DNA of 64,000 nt from Hyphomicrobiales bacterium (GTDB lineage Bacteria; Pseudomonadota; Alphaproteobacteria; Rhizobiales; Rhizobiaceae), in the NCBI GenBank assembly GCA_900469615.1, contig UBYA01000001.1, positions 396,997-460,996 on the forward strand, given 5' to 3'. The position numbers were made by a program, and so were the translations under genes. Positions 18,097-26,890 of the stretch are shown one piece after another. The notes below the pieces were generated by a model. The model was not told where the DNA came from, searched no databases, and worked only from the letters and a program-made list of their open reading frames with translations. How positions within the stretch are numbered: position 1 is the stretch's first letter; the number at the start of each line of letters is the position of its first letter.

Positions 18097-18357
18097 ATGA
18101 CGACGTTTTACTTTCATACGAGAGACAGGGAAAGTGTACTGGAGGATGATCAGGGGCAAGATTTCCCGGATCTCATCTGCGCTATCGATGAGGCCAAGCG
18201 GATCCTGGCGGAAATGGCGGCGGACGGAATTCCGCAAAGGGGCGGGGAGCGACTTGTTGTCGAGATTGCCAGGAGCGACAAGGTCGCCCTTGTGCAGTTG
18301 GCTCTCACGATGGAGATTGCCTACCTTGCGCTTGAACAGGACACGGTAAAGCCCTAG
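18097..18357 (+). CDS. DUF6894-type small protein
   Basis: An 86-residue protein beginning MTTFYFHTRD, the hallmark of a rhizobial family (DUF6894 type) with pattern YFHxRD, acidic turn, D/L-rich helix and EIARSD near the end. The ATG at 18097 has AGAGG upstream; the longer frame is not family-like. The function is unknown. A second member lies at 21082. Confidence 0.7.
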   Translation: MTTFYFHTRDRESVLEDDQGQDFPDLICAIDEAKRILAEMAADGIPQRGGERLVVEIARSDKVALVQLALTMEIAYLALEQDTVKP

Positions 18358-18446
18358 CCAGGCAGCGCTTTCACGGGGAAGCTGGCTGCCCGGGTACGGC
18401 ATTTCGACAGACGAAGCGCCGTCGCCATATACGCTGCGGCCGCAGG

Positions 18447-18596
18447 CTAATGGTGCTTGAAATACTGCACTTCGCGCTCGTGTTTTTCTGCGGCTTCCCG
18501 GGTCTTGAAGGTTCCGAGGTTCTTGCGCTTTTGCGTCTTTGGATCGACCTTGCGCGAATAGAGACGATATTCACCGGATTTAAGTTTGCGGATCAT
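18447..18596 (-). CDS. Small basic hypothetical protein (49 aa)
   Basis: A 49-codon frame with a strong AAGGAGAT ribosome binding site. The sequence starts MIRKLKSGEYRLYSRK and continues with a GTFKTREAAEKHE helix, resembling the short DNA-binding arm of phage-type integrases or AP2-like folds. No function is known to me. Upstream there is GGAAC-N17-ATT, one base off the stress promoter consensus. Confidence 0.6.
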   Translation of the reverse strand: MIRKLKSGEYRLYSRKVDPKTQKRKNLGTFKTREAAEKHEREVQYFKHH

Positions 18597-18886
18597 GGGG
18601 CGATCTCCTTTACCAGGAATATAATTCCGAAAGAGCGCTGGAGTTCCGGGACCCCTGCCGCCGGGCGCGTTTGCCTCTTCGCGTTCCCTGCGCAAATTGC
18701 CGAGCCAACTGGCCGCTGGCGTGGCCGCCGCATCGGCGGCGGCGAAAGATTCCAAAGGTGAAGCGGTTCACTATGCAGACATGCCTCATGCGGTTGACCA
18801 TAAATGGCAAGTGGACCGCCATCACGCCTGATAAGACGCTCTGATAAAGGCTCCTCCCCGGCGAGCAGAAGGTGATCCATCTCTCC

Positions 18887-19987
18887 TTACGACGTCGTCG
18901 GGGACAGGGCGGCTGCGGGGATGCGCAGCGCAATTCTCAATCCGGCCGGATTCCACTCGCGCTGGATGGATCCTTGCAGCGAGCCAATTGTCGCCCGCTC
19001 GAGTTGGGTGCCGAAGCCGCCGGCTCCCTCGGGTCGTTTGACCGGCGGTCCCCCGGTCTCGGTCCATAGCAATGTGAAATCCTTGTCGCATCGGACATCG
19101 ATGTCGATGCGCCCATCATGTGCGGAGAGGGCGCCGTATTTTATCGCGTTCGTCGAAAACTCGTGCAATAGCAATGCAAGCGACGTCAGCATGGCGCCAT
19201 GCACCGTGATATCGTGCCCTCGTATCGATACCCGCTCTATATTGCCGTTCTGATGCGCGGCGAAAAGAGCCTTGACGAGCGTGAACAGAGTCGTTTCCCG
19301 AGACTCGATCATGTCGCGGCCGATATCGGGCAATGTTAGCTCATAGGCGATCGCCAATGCGGCTATTCTTTCCCGCATATCGCTTGCAAGCTCCTGTGGC
19401 GAGGTCGCGGCACGCTCGCTTAGCCCGATGACGGCATTCATGATCGCAAAGATGTTCTTTACGCGATGGTTCATCTCCTGAAGCAGCAGCATCTGGCGCT
19501 CCGCAGCGCGCTTGCGCTCGGACACGTCGCGCGCAACCTTTGAGGCGCCGATGATGTTTCCATTGCTGTCGCAAACAGGCGAAACCGTTAGCGAGATATC
19601 AAGGAGGGTTCCATCTTTGCGACGTCGAACGGTTTCATAGTGTTCGATCCTCTTTCCCGCGCGAATGCTGGCGATGATCGTGTCTTCCTCGTGTAACCTG
19701 TCCTCGGGGATGATAAGGGTTATATGCTTGCCGATCGCATCCTCGGCGGTGAAACCAAAAAGTCGTTCGGCACTCCTGTTCCAACTGGTGATAACGCCGT
19801 TGACAGACTTGCTGATGATGGCGTCGTCAGAGTTTTCGACAATGGCGGCAAGCAAGGCCTGCGCCGGCGGAGCGTGGATGCCGGCTTCCTCCTCGGACGC
19901 AGCCTTTCGCTGTGCTGGCGGCAAAATTCCTTCCGCCTTGTACTCGCGGGCTGTTACCGGCGCCGGATGGTCTGTCTCCCCCCTCAT
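18887..19987 (-). CDS. PAS-domain HWE-family sensor histidine kinase
   Basis: A 366-residue cytosolic kinase. A PAS domain covers about residues 42-160 (ENSDDAIISKSVNGVITSWN). The phospho-acceptor His174 lies in EMNHRVKN, the N-box in HEFSTNAIKYGA (Asn280) and the HWE signature WTE at 308-310. There is no membrane segment, so it senses an internal signal. HWE kinases commonly feed the PhyR-NepR-EcfG stress switch in alphaproteobacteria. Single-domain regulators at 10405 and 43503 are possible partners, but none is adjacent. Confidence 0.9.
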   Translation of the reverse strand: MRGETDHPAPVTAREYKAEGILPPAQRKAASEEEAGIHAPPAQALLAAIVENSDDAIISKSVNGVITSWNRSAERLFGFTAEDAIGKHITLIIPEDRLHEEDTIIASIRAGKRIEHYETVRRRKDGTLLDISLTVSPVCDSNGNIIGASKVARDVSERKRAAERQMLLLQEMNHRVKNIFAIMNAVIGLSERAATSPQELASDMRERIAALAIAYELTLPDIGRDMIESRETTLFTLVKALFAAHQNGNIERVSIRGHDITVHGAMLTSLALLLHEFSTNAIKYGALSAHDGRIDIDVRCDKDFTLLWTETGGPPVKRPEGAGGFGTQLERATIGSLQGSIQREWNPAGLRIALRIPAAALSPTTS

Positions 19988-20304
19988 CTCTCTCTCCCAG
20001 TTTCACATTCACGGGCAGCGCGCGTCGGTCCCTGCCATGTTCCCACACTTGCGCAAAAACTGAGCCGCATCCCCATTGCAAGAGTATCCGTCTTGTCTGC
20101 CGACGAGCACCGGCGATGAACAGGCGGATCACATCAATAAACTAGGTATTGCTGTGAACTTTGCCACAGAATCCGCGTTTCTGTCTGATAGCGTACGTTC
20201 GTTGTGGCGCGCTTCCAGGAAGAATAGTCTTCTGTGTCCGCTGACAGGGGGTGCCGATGGCAAGGGATGGTTTATCCTCTTGCCCAACCAGGAAGAAGCG
20301 ATCC
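19988..20304. other. Divergent intergenic region
   Basis: It lies between the histidine kinase and the Crp/Fnr gene. It must hold two promoters, but no clear consensus was seen by eye, and there is no GGAAC-N17-GTT site. Confidence 0.4.
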
Positions 20305-21021
20305 ATGCCCGCTCCTCACCAATCCGTCATTCGAAACAAGCTCCTCTCGCTCCTTCCCCCTGCTGACTATGAGCAAATCGCAGCCGAATTTGAGCATATC
20401 GTGCTGCCGCGCGGCACTGTCATCGGAGAAGCCGGACAGCCGATCGACTACGTGTATTTCCTGTCATCAGGCATAGGGTCCATCGTGGCTTCCACGCCGG
20501 AAGGCCGCCGTGCGGAGGCGGGAGTGTTCGGGTTCGACGGCTATGTGCCTACATCCGCTGTCGCGGGCACCGAGTTCAACGCTCACGATGTCATCATTCA
20601 GCTGGATGCCGAAGCCTATCGGATAAGCTATGCTTCGTTTCGCTATCTCATGGACCGCAATCGGAACCTTAACAAGCTCATGATCCGCTCCATCGAGGCA
20701 TTTGCCGTGCAATTGGCCTATACCGCCATTTCGAACGCCCTTCATGAGGTCAATGAACGGTTGGCACGATGGCTGTTGATGTGCCATGATCGGGTCTCCG
20801 GGAATGAAATCGCCCTGACCCATGATTTTATCTCCCTGATGCTTGCCGTGCGTCGACCAAGCGTGACTACGTCGCTGCATATATTGGAAGGTAACGGCTT
20901 CATCACGGCGCAACGAGGGAATATCACGATCCGGAACAGGCCCGCGCTGGAAGAATTCGCTCACGATGCCTATGGAAAGCCCGAGGAAGAATACAGGCGC
21001 TTGATGAAAGGCATCTTTTGA
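20305..21021 (+). CDS. Crp/Fnr-family regulator (copy 1)
   Basis: A 238-residue protein with an N-terminal cyclic-nucleotide-binding-like domain (about residues 10-125; IDYVYFLSSGIGSIV) and a C-terminal winged helix (LTHDFISLMLAVRRPSVTTSL is the recognition region). It lacks the cysteines of Fnr. ATG 20305 with AGGAAG upstream is the start. It is paralogous to the gene at 21332-22045 on the other strand; both share DERLARWLLMCHDRV-like stretches (NERLARW here). The signal is unknown. Confidence 0.85.
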   Translation: MPAPHQSVIRNKLLSLLPPADYEQIAAEFEHIVLPRGTVIGEAGQPIDYVYFLSSGIGSIVASTPEGRRAEAGVFGFDGYVPTSAVAGTEFNAHDVIIQLDAEAYRISYASFRYLMDRNRNLNKLMIRSIEAFAVQLAYTAISNALHEVNERLARWLLMCHDRVSGNEIALTHDFISLMLAVRRPSVTTSLHILEGNGFITAQRGNITIRNRPALEEFAHDAYGKPEEEYRRLMKGIF

Positions 21022-21081
21022 TGCCGATGGCACCGGCACCATCGGCATTATCGTTTGGAAGCAAGAATAGAAGCGGCTTCT

Positions 21082-21348
21082 ATGACACGCTACTTCTTTC
21101 ATATTCGTCGAAATGGCGAAGTGGTTCGCGACGGCGAAGGCGACGAGTTCGCGACGATGGACGATGCGCGTTCGAGCGCAATAAAAGCCGTGCGGGAGCT
21201 TGTCGCTGCTCGGATCAAGAACGGCGAGGTTGTTCCCGATGAACATCTGGACGTGCGCGATGAGGCCGATGCATTAAAATTTTCGATCTCGTTCCACCAG
21301 GTGGTTCGCGATCATCTCAAGCTGCGGCGCCTCAGAAATCGCCGATAA
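21082..21348 (+). CDS. DUF6894-type small protein
   Basis: An 88-residue relative of the gene at 18097 (MTRYFFHIRRNGEVV..., DEFATMDDARSSA, KLRRLRNRR tail). It lies 60 bases after Crp copy 1. Its last 17 bases overlap the end of the convergent Crp copy 2 gene. The function is unknown. Confidence 0.7.
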   Translation: MTRYFFHIRRNGEVVRDGEGDEFATMDDARSSAIKAVRELVAARIKNGEVVPDEHLDVRDEADALKFSISFHQVVRDHLKLRRLRNRR

Positions 21349-22045
21349 GTCGGCGATATTCCGCCTCCGGCTTGCCGTAGCAGCTCCCCGCGAACTCCTC
21401 CATTCCTTTTCGATCGCGGATCGTTATGCGACCGCGTTCCGCCCGCACAAGCTTTTTGCCCTCAAGCACATGCAATGCCGTCGTGATGCTCGGTCTTCGC
21501 ACACTAAGCATGGAGGAGATGAACTCATGGGTTAAGGTTATCTCGTCGCCTTCGACCCTGTCGTGACACATGAGCAACCAGCGGGCAAGCCGTTCATCGA
21601 CCTGGCAATTTGCGTTGCACAAGGCGGTATAGGAAATCTGTGACGCAAAAGTCTGGATGAAGCGGGCCAGCAGATTTGCAAAGACGGGATTTTTCGGGAG
21701 AGCGGCTTGAAGGGCCTGCAAGGGTATTCGAAGGCCCTGGCCCTCCACCTGCATGAAAACCTCATGGATGCTGATCGTTCCCCCGACGCCCGCCGGCATC
21801 GGTGAAAAACCCTCTCGCCCGAACATCCCCGCCTCGGCACGCTGATCGGCCGTTGAGACCGTGACGACGGACCCTATTCCGCTACAGAGAAAATAGACGT
21901 CGTCTATCGGGCTATCGGCGCCGGCAATGTTGAAGCCACGGCTGAGGTTGACGGATTCGAGCTGCTTGCTGATCTTGCGAAATTCATTCTCAGGTAGACG
22001 AGCGAGAAGCCGGTTTCTTATCATTGAACGTTCTAGGTCGGGCAT
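21332..22045 (-). CDS. Crp/Fnr-family regulator (copy 2)
   Basis: A 237-residue paralogue of the regulator at 20305, in opposite orientation: CNB-like domain (PIDDVYFLCSGIGSVV), dimer helix, then winged helix (LTHEFISSMLSVRRPSITTAL). Its ending, GKPEAEYRRLIGDF, parallels the other copy (GKPEEEYRRLMKGIF). The pair looks like a duplication and inversion around the DUF6894 gene. Confidence 0.85.
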   Translation of the reverse strand: MPDLERSMIRNRLLARLPENEFRKISKQLESVNLSRGFNIAGADSPIDDVYFLCSGIGSVVTVSTADQRAEAGMFGREGFSPMPAGVGGTISIHEVFMQVEGQGLRIPLQALQAALPKNPVFANLLARFIQTFASQISYTALCNANCQVDERLARWLLMCHDRVEGDEITLTHEFISSMLSVRRPSITTALHVLEGKKLVRAERGRITIRDRKGMEEFAGSCYGKPEAEYRRLIGDF

Positions 22046-22529
22046 GGCTCTCGCAGGAGATCGGGCATGAAATGAGGCGGGCTGGCCGGCAAGCCCGGAG
22101 CTTTTTGGACGGATGCCGATTCTATAGCACCCTCGCGTTCGGGGATGATTTTAGGTACGCTGGCAGACGCTCCCGCCATCTTGAGGCGGACAGACGCAGG
22201 CGATTTTCTCAGGAGAGATCAGCGGCGCTATCGCGAGGAGAGGTTGTTTCCTGGTGAAGGAGGATACGAGCTGCGCCGAACGGTTGCCCTTGCGGGATGG
22301 AGTGGGCACGGCAAGGGCCGGGAAACGGAAGGGCGGAGCCTGCGCAATTTGAACGGCGCAACAGCCATGACGGGTACACAGGCTCGCTATGCGGCAAGGA
22401 ATTCTCGCGCCGGAGGGCGGCGCATACGGGCCGCAACCGGAGACAAAGTGGAAGGACCGAGGCCAGGATCACCGGCCTGCTGCGGAACGATCGCTGAATT
22501 CCCGTTTCGATCGGACGATCAGAACGATG
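22046..22529. other. Intergenic stretch, nothing recognised
   Basis: About 480 bases between Crp copy 2 and the DUF4142 gene. The open frames here are short and have no recognisable motifs. It includes the Crp copy 2 promoter region. Confidence 0.4.
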
Positions 22530-23057
22530 CTACTTCCCCAATTGCTTGGCCATCTGCAAGTGATGTTCGAGAGTAGGTCGCGTATTGGCAGCCCATGCCT
22601 TCAAGGCTGGGTTGTCGCCTTTTTCACCGTATCGCTTGAAAAGGTCGACGGCACTGGCATGCGCAGAACGTTGATCGGAATCATAGCGTTGAATGAATTC
22701 CTTTCCATTCAGCTTCTGGAGTCTCGCCAACATCTTTTTCTGGTTGGAGGTCATATCCGGGGGAAGGGTTGCATTTGCCTTGCCGCTCGTCACCAGATCT
22801 TTCAATTGCATTGTTGTCTTTTGGTGATCGTCGACCATCTGCTGGGCAAAGGCCTTCGTCTGCTTATCGCCACGCTGCAAGGCGAGCTTGCTGGCTTCGA
22901 TTTCGAACATGTCGCTGCTTGCGGCCTCGTTGACGAAATCCTGCGTTGTGGGCGCGATGCCGACCAGGGAATTGACGCCTGTCTTTTCGGCAGCTGATTG
23001 GGCAAATGCCGCCGCGGCGAGGGAAACTATTGCTGCGGTGAGAATGAAACGCTTCAT
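22530..23057 (-). CDS. DUF4142 secreted protein
   Basis: A 175-residue protein with a signal peptide (cleavage after AAAFA, about residue 19) and a DUF4142 domain: two long ferritin-like helices (DFVNEAASSDMFEIEASKLAL, then KAFAQQMVDDHQKT) and a third near the C-terminus (LEHHLQMAKQL). This periplasmic family is usually stress-induced. The ribosome binding site is AGGAGAGTG. A stress-type promoter lies 26-50 bases upstream. Confidence 0.85.
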   Translation of the reverse strand: MKRFILTAAIVSLAAAAFAQSAAEKTGVNSLVGIAPTTQDFVNEAASSDMFEIEASKLALQRGDKQTKAFAQQMVDDHQKTTMQLKDLVTSGKANATLPPDMTSNQKKMLARLQKLNGKEFIQRYDSDQRSAHASAVDLFKRYGEKGDNPALKAWAANTRPTLEHHLQMAKQLGK

Positions 23058-23082
23058 GGCACTCTCCTTTCTTCGATATCCG

Positions 23083-23107
23083 AACTCCGGAAAGTCCCGA
23101 GCGTTCC
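23083..23107 (-). promoter_or_regulatory. EcfG-type stress promoter for DUF4142 gene
   Basis: Minus-strand GGAAC (complement of 23103-23107), 17 bases, GTT (complement of 23083-23085). Confidence 0.65.
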
Positions 23108-23220
23108 ATTTTCAAAGCGCAATCGTCGTAGAGGCGGCATTGAATAATAGTGTCAAGGCCATCCCGCCGTCCCTGGGAAAACGGCTTTGCGCTTTACGGG
23201 GCCTGCACTCGCATCCCGCG

Positions 23221-23382
23221 TCAGCGTCTCATCACATTCATGACGAGCGAAACGACGAAGAAGATGAGGAAGATAAAGAACAGGACCTGTGCGATAGAGG
23301 CCGACGCACCCGCGATCCCGCCGAATCCGAGGGCGCCTGCGATCAAGGCGACGACGAGGAATACCAAGGCATAATAAAGCAT
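23221..23382 (-). CDS. DUF1328 (YtjA-type) small membrane protein
   Basis: A 53-residue protein with two membrane helices ([20 protein letters not shown] and [16 protein letters not shown]), matching the YtjA/UPF0391 family. GGAG precedes the ATG. It is a common member of envelope and general-stress regulons. A stress-type promoter lies 29 bases upstream. Confidence 0.85.
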   Translation of the reverse strand: MLYYALVFLVVALIAGALGFGGIAGASASIAQVLFFIFLIFFVVSLVMNVMRR

Positions 23383-23410
23383 CTTACTCTCCATTGTTTG
23401 CTGGATGGAG

Positions 23411-23435
23411 AACGGAGCTGATAGTTCTTTGTTCC
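23411..23435 (-). promoter_or_regulatory. EcfG-type stress promoter for DUF1328 gene
   Basis: Minus-strand GGAAC (complement of 23431-23435), 17 bases, GTT (complement of 23411-23413). Confidence 0.65.
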
Positions 23436-23452
23436 AAAAATCGGAGGCGGCG

Positions 23453-23980
23453 TCAGCCTGCGAATATCCGTTGTCGTGACGATGCCTTCTGGCCACCCCC
23501 AGCGGGCGGCGGGGGTTCGGCGGCATCGAAGTACATTTTCGCCGGTGCCGTCAGCACGAACCAGAGGCTGGCGCCAAGCAGGAAGAGACCTGCTGCCTCA
23601 TCGCTGGCCGGCACGCAAAAGGGAAAAGCGGCGCCGGTGAGCAAGACCGTCAGGCGTGTGGCCCATTCTGCCTCGCGCTTGCGCGCGGCCCTGGCGGCCA
23701 GCGCGCGATAGGACCGTATATCGTAGTCCTGGCTGATCCGGGCAAATGCCAGCAGATGAAGGGACGGCGCACAAAGCATCAGGAGTGTGCCAAGCGCGAA
23801 AATATAGATGGTGCCGTCAAGCAGCAGGCTGCTTGCCGAGAGCAGAATGAAAATGACGATAATGTTCCAAAGGGGTGCAAGCTTCTGGGGAGGATGACCT
23901 GTGCGTTCATGCCAAATCCGCATGGCCGCCGCCGCTGCAAGAAGCAACGGTCGATCAATGTGACGATTAAGGAATTCCAT
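23453..23980 (-). CDS. Hypothetical membrane protein
   Basis: A 175-residue protein starting MEFLNRH, with GGAAGGG upstream. It has two hydrophobic helices around residues 38-72 ([16 protein letters not shown], then [15 protein letters not shown]) and two near the C-terminus ([26 protein letters not shown]). I do not recognise the family. It lies upstream of the DUF1328 gene on the same strand. Confidence 0.6.
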   Translation of the reverse strand: MEFLNRHIDRPLLLAAAAAMRIWHERTGHPPQKLAPLWNIIVIFILLSASSLLLDGTIYIFALGTLLMLCAPSLHLLAFARISQDYDIRSYRALAARAARKREAEWATRLTVLLTGAAFPFCVPASDEAAGLFLLGASLWFVLTAPAKMYFDAAEPPPPAGGGQKASSRQRIFAG

Positions 23981-24092
23981 GGCGCGCCCTTCCAAAGCTC
24001 GCGCCAGCTATCAGCAGAGAAATTCGGCGTCAGCATGGCAGGATCCCGAATGCCATGTGAAAGATGCGTTTCTCTGCTCATTGATGCCGGCT

Positions 24093-24117
24093 GGAACATT
24101 CCACGACCGGCAGGGTT
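24093..24117 (+). promoter_or_regulatory. EcfG-type stress promoter for HD-domain gene
   Basis: GGAAC at 24093-24097, 17 bases, GTT at 24115-24117; the gene starts 91 bases later. Confidence 0.6.
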
Positions 24118-24207
24118 GATTGCACGCTTCGCCTTTTGCAAGCGGCTCCGGCAGTGCGCCGGCGCAACCTCAGGTCACAGTACCGAAACTCTGGAAAACC
24201 TTTCGCC

Positions 24208-24639
24208 ATGACACTTCTCGACGAGGCCATCAAGATCGCACTCAAGGCTCATGAGGGTCAAACCGATAAGACCGGTCGGCCGTACTTCGAACATTGCCAA
24301 CGGATTGCGCTTCTTGTTTCCGGTGATGAAGCCCGTACGGTCGCCTATCTTCACGACGTTGTCGAGAAAGGAAAGGATTGGACGCCGGATCGCTTGCGAG
24401 AAGAAGGCTTTCCGACGCGGATTGTCTCCGCCGTCGAAGCGCTGACGCGACGCCCGGATGAAGCGGATGATGAATTCATCAATCGCGCAGCGTCGAACGC
24501 CCTGGCGCTGACGGTCAAACGCGCCGATCTCGAAGACAATCTTTGGCAAAGCGAGCAGACCGGCCAAAGCAGGGCAAAATATGAGCATGGTCTGCGTGTG
24601 CTGCTTGAGGTTACGAATAGAAATAGACATCGTCTGTAA
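24208..24639 (+). CDS. HD-domain phosphohydrolase, possibly a small alarmone hydrolase
   Basis: A 143-residue protein made of one HD domain: DKTGRPYFEHCQRIA (metal His), AYLHDVVEKG (the HD pair), and LTVKRADLEDN (last Asp). This order matches the hydrolase half of RelA/SpoT and stand-alone MESH1-like enzymes, so it may break down (p)ppGpp; other HD substrates are possible. ATG 24208 is preferred because the longer frame lacks family similarity. A stress-type promoter lies upstream. Confidence 0.75.
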   Translation: MTLLDEAIKIALKAHEGQTDKTGRPYFEHCQRIALLVSGDEARTVAYLHDVVEKGKDWTPDRLREEGFPTRIVSAVEALTRRPDEADDEFINRAASNALALTVKRADLEDNLWQSEQTGQSRAKYEHGLRVLLEVTNRNRHRL

Positions 24640-24714
24640 CGCCCCGTCTCTCTGCCGCTTCGACTGCAACTGAAGCGCTCTGCCACCAATCTGATCTGCC
24701 TGCCCGGTTCTTCG

Positions 24715-24739
24715 GGAACGCTACCCTCCCTTCGCGGTT
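24715..24739 (+). promoter_or_regulatory. EcfG-type stress promoter for NAD(P)H-flavin gene
   Basis: GGAAC at 24715-24719, 17 bases, GTT at 24737-24739, 28 bases before the start codon. Confidence 0.65.
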
Positions 24740-24767
24740 AGATCATCGGCCCAACCCGAGGAGAACG

Positions 24768-25385
24768 ATGATGAGCCTGAAGGCGCTAGCCCTGAACGCA
24801 ACTTTGAAGACCTCCCCTGACAAGGAGCCATCCTCCACAGGCCGAATGCTTGCGCTTGTGGCGGAGGCGCTTGCCGGCGAAAAGGTGGAGTCGACCACAA
24901 TTCGCCTTGCCGACTTTAATGTTCTGCCCGGCGTCACATCCGATCAGGGGCCGACAGACGATTGGCCGAAAATCCGCCGAATGATTCTGGAGGCGAACAT
25001 TCTGATCATCGGTACGCCGATCTGGATGGGACAGCCGTCGAGCGTCGCGAAACGCGCGTTGGAGCGCATGGATGCCTTTCTGTCGGAAACGGACGAGAAG
25101 GGCCGAATGGTGTCGTATGGCCGTGTCGCCGCAGTGGCGGTGGTCGGCAATGAGGACGGCGCCCATCATGTTTCCGCAGAGCTTTACCAGGCACTCAACG
25201 ATGTCGGCTTCACGATCCCGGCCAACGCTGTCGCCTATTGGGTAGGGGAGGCCATGGGGAGCACGAACTTCGTTGATCTGGACGCAGTTCCGGATAACGT
25301 CGCCAAGGCGGTCAAGATGCTGGCGCGCAATACGGCGCATCTGGCGAGATTGCTGAACGAGAACGAATATCCGGGTCAAGGATAA
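24768..25385 (+). CDS. NADPH-dependent FMN reductase / flavodoxin-fold protein
   Basis: A 205-residue flavodoxin-fold protein: LNATLKTSPDKEPSSTGR near the N-terminus binds the FMN phosphate, and GTPIWMGQPSSVAKRALERMD is the WrbA/FMN-reductase isoalloxazine loop. It probably reduces quinones or flavins under stress. Two ATGs lie in tandem after CGAGGAG; either may start. Confidence 0.82.
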   Translation: MMSLKALALNATLKTSPDKEPSSTGRMLALVAEALAGEKVESTTIRLADFNVLPGVTSDQGPTDDWPKIRRMILEANILIIGTPIWMGQPSSVAKRALERMDAFLSETDEKGRMVSYGRVAAVAVVGNEDGAHHVSAELYQALNDVGFTIPANAVAYWVGEAMGSTNFVDLDAVPDNVAKAVKMLARNTAHLARLLNENEYPGQG

Positions 25386-25428
25386 GGGCGTGTCTGTCGG
25401 TCGGCCGGGAAACGGCGCGCATCTCGCG

Positions 25429-25716
25429 TCAAGGCTCCCGGCCAAAGTCCTTCCGAAGTTCTTTCTTCGCCTTTTCCAATGTCGCGCGCCGCGATTTCGA
25501 AAGCTGATCGCCCGCTCGATTGATATAGAAGTTCAGCATTGACATGGCGGATTGAAACGGGCGGGCTTTACGCTGTTTGCTATGTTCGGCGGATTGCTTC
25601 AGGGAGGCGGCGATCTCCTTGGCGCTACCCTTCTTGAACACGCCCTTCTCGAGATCGAGGGAATCGCTACTTTCCGTCACATGATGCGACCATTTCCTTG
25701 TTTCGTGCTCAGGCAT
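25429..25716 (-). CDS. DUF3175 protein
   Basis: A 95-residue protein matching DUF3175: KWSHHVTESSDSLDLEKGVF, then KEIAASLKQSAEHS and FQSAMSMLNFYINRAG. It is basic and without membrane segments. The function is unknown; the family is small and common near stress genes in rhizobia. It probably shares the transcript that starts at the promoter 26067-26091. Confidence 0.82.
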   Translation of the reverse strand: MPEHETRKWSHHVTESSDSLDLEKGVFKKGSAKEIAASLKQSAEHSKQRKARPFQSAMSMLNFYINRAGDQLSKSRRATLEKAKKELRKDFGREP

Positions 25717-25793
25717 TGTTCCATCCCTTATTGACATGGATCGGGGCTGCGGCGGACAAGCGCGTATGAAGCACTTCGCCGGCGGAAGCTGCT

Positions 25794-26012
25794 TCAGCCG
25801 TCTCGCGATTCGTTATCGCCTTTTTGTTTGAAAGCGTCGGCGACGCGGCGTTTACGTGGATGGTCAATATTTTCGCCGTGGGCGTCGCGTGCGTTTTCTC
25901 CACCATCCTTGGCGGGAAGATAGCCGGCGGGCTTCGAGCCGGCCGGTCCTTCCCATCGCGGCGATTGATCTGTCGTCCCCGGCGCGCCGTCTCGTGGCTG
26001 TTGATGTTTCAT
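25794..26012 (-). CDS. Small hydrophilic hypothetical protein
   Basis: A 72-residue, strongly hydrophilic protein rich in Gly, Asp, Lys and Arg, probably unstructured. The GGAG ribosome binding site and the stress-type promoter 55-79 bases upstream support it over the overlapping 65-residue frame at 25709-25906. The family is not recognised. Confidence 0.55.
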   Translation of the reverse strand: MKHQQPRDGAPGTTDQSPRWEGPAGSKPAGYLPAKDGGENARDAHGENIDHPRKRRVADAFKQKGDNESRDG

Positions 26013-26066
26013 TGTCGTTTCTCCTTTGACCAGGCCGGCCTCCCGACATCTTGCCCATCGCCTTGA

Positions 26067-26091
26067 AACCCGCGGGGCGGAGGGAAGTTCC
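26067..26091 (-). promoter_or_regulatory. EcfG-type stress promoter for the 26012 gene
   Basis: Minus-strand GGAAC (complement of 26087-26091), 17 bases, GTT (complement of 26067-26069). Confidence 0.62.
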
Positions 26092-26149
26092 CCGATAAGG
26101 GCTGCAACGTGCGCGGCTTGAGTAAGCCTGCGAGAGCGACGCCGGAACG

Positions 26150-26174
26150 GGAACTTTCAACTCGGGTTCTCGTT
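26150..26174 (+). promoter_or_regulatory. EcfG-type promoter for the act-cta operon
   Basis: GGAAC at 26150-26154, 17 bases, GTT at 26172-26174. A second GGAAC lies 6 bases earlier. The actA start is 44 bases downstream. Confidence 0.58.
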
Positions 26175-26217
26175 TGGAACGTTTGGAACATTGCAAGAGC
26201 AAATCCAGGGGAATTCG

Positions 26218-26886
26218 GTGACGCAGATTTTCACGGCATCTGCTGATACGAGACTGCGCGCATCCCTGCTCGCCGCCGCTATTTTGATGTTTCTGCTGGT
26301 TCTGTTCGTCGGCGGTTATGCCAGCTCCAGCTACGGCACGCTGGTTGGTTGGGTACAGGACCAACCCGTTCCCTTCAGTCACGAGCATCATGTGGCGGGT
26401 CTCGGCATCGACTGTCGCTATTGTCACACCTCTGTCGAGACAAGCGCCCGCGCGGGCCTGCCCGCGACCCATATCTGCATGAGCTGTCATTCGCAGATCT
26501 GGACGGGCGCGAAGATGCTCGCCGCCGTGCGCCATAGCCTTGCAGCCAACGTACCGCTGATATGGAACCGTGTGAGCCGACTGCCTGATTATGTCTACTT
26601 CAATCATTCGATCCACGTCGCCCGCGGCGTTGCCTGCGTGACCTGCCACGGGCGGGTCGACCGGATGCCGCTGATGTCCCGTGCACACCCTTTCCAGATG
26701 CAATGGTGCCTGGATTGCCACCGAAACCCGGCGCCAAATCTGCGGCCACCCGATCAGGTGACGCGCATGGATTGGTCCGACTGGGAGGCCGCCCCGGAAC
26801 AGCACAAGGATTTCGGCGCGCAGGTGATGAAGGCCTACGGGATCGAGCCGACGAAGCTTATCCAATGCAACATCTGTCACAGGTGA
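26218..26886 (+). CDS. actA: Alternative complex III pentahaem cytochrome c (ActA)
   Basis: A 222-residue protein with one N-terminal membrane anchor (about residues 13-35) and five CXXCH haem sites: CRYCH, CMSCH, CVTCH, CLDCH and CNICH. This is the pentahaem subunit of alternative complex III, which moves electrons from quinol toward the oxidase on the periplasmic side. GTG 26218 is chosen for the AGGGGA just upstream; a TTG at 26191 is also open. It is the first gene of a twelve-gene operon. Confidence 0.92.
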   Translation: MTQIFTASADTRLRASLLAAAILMFLLVLFVGGYASSSYGTLVGWVQDQPVPFSHEHHVAGLGIDCRYCHTSVETSARAGLPATHICMSCHSQIWTGAKMLAAVRHSLAANVPLIWNRVSRLPDYVYFNHSIHVARGVACVTCHGRVDRMPLMSRAHPFQMQWCLDCHRNPAPNLRPPDQVTRMDWSDWEAAPEQHKDFGAQVMKAYGIEPTKLIQCNICHR

Positions 26887-26890
26887 GCCC

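Noticed and set aside
25709..25906. Minus-strand 65-codon ORF
   Set aside because: It overlaps the better supported 72-residue gene in another frame; only one can be the main product.
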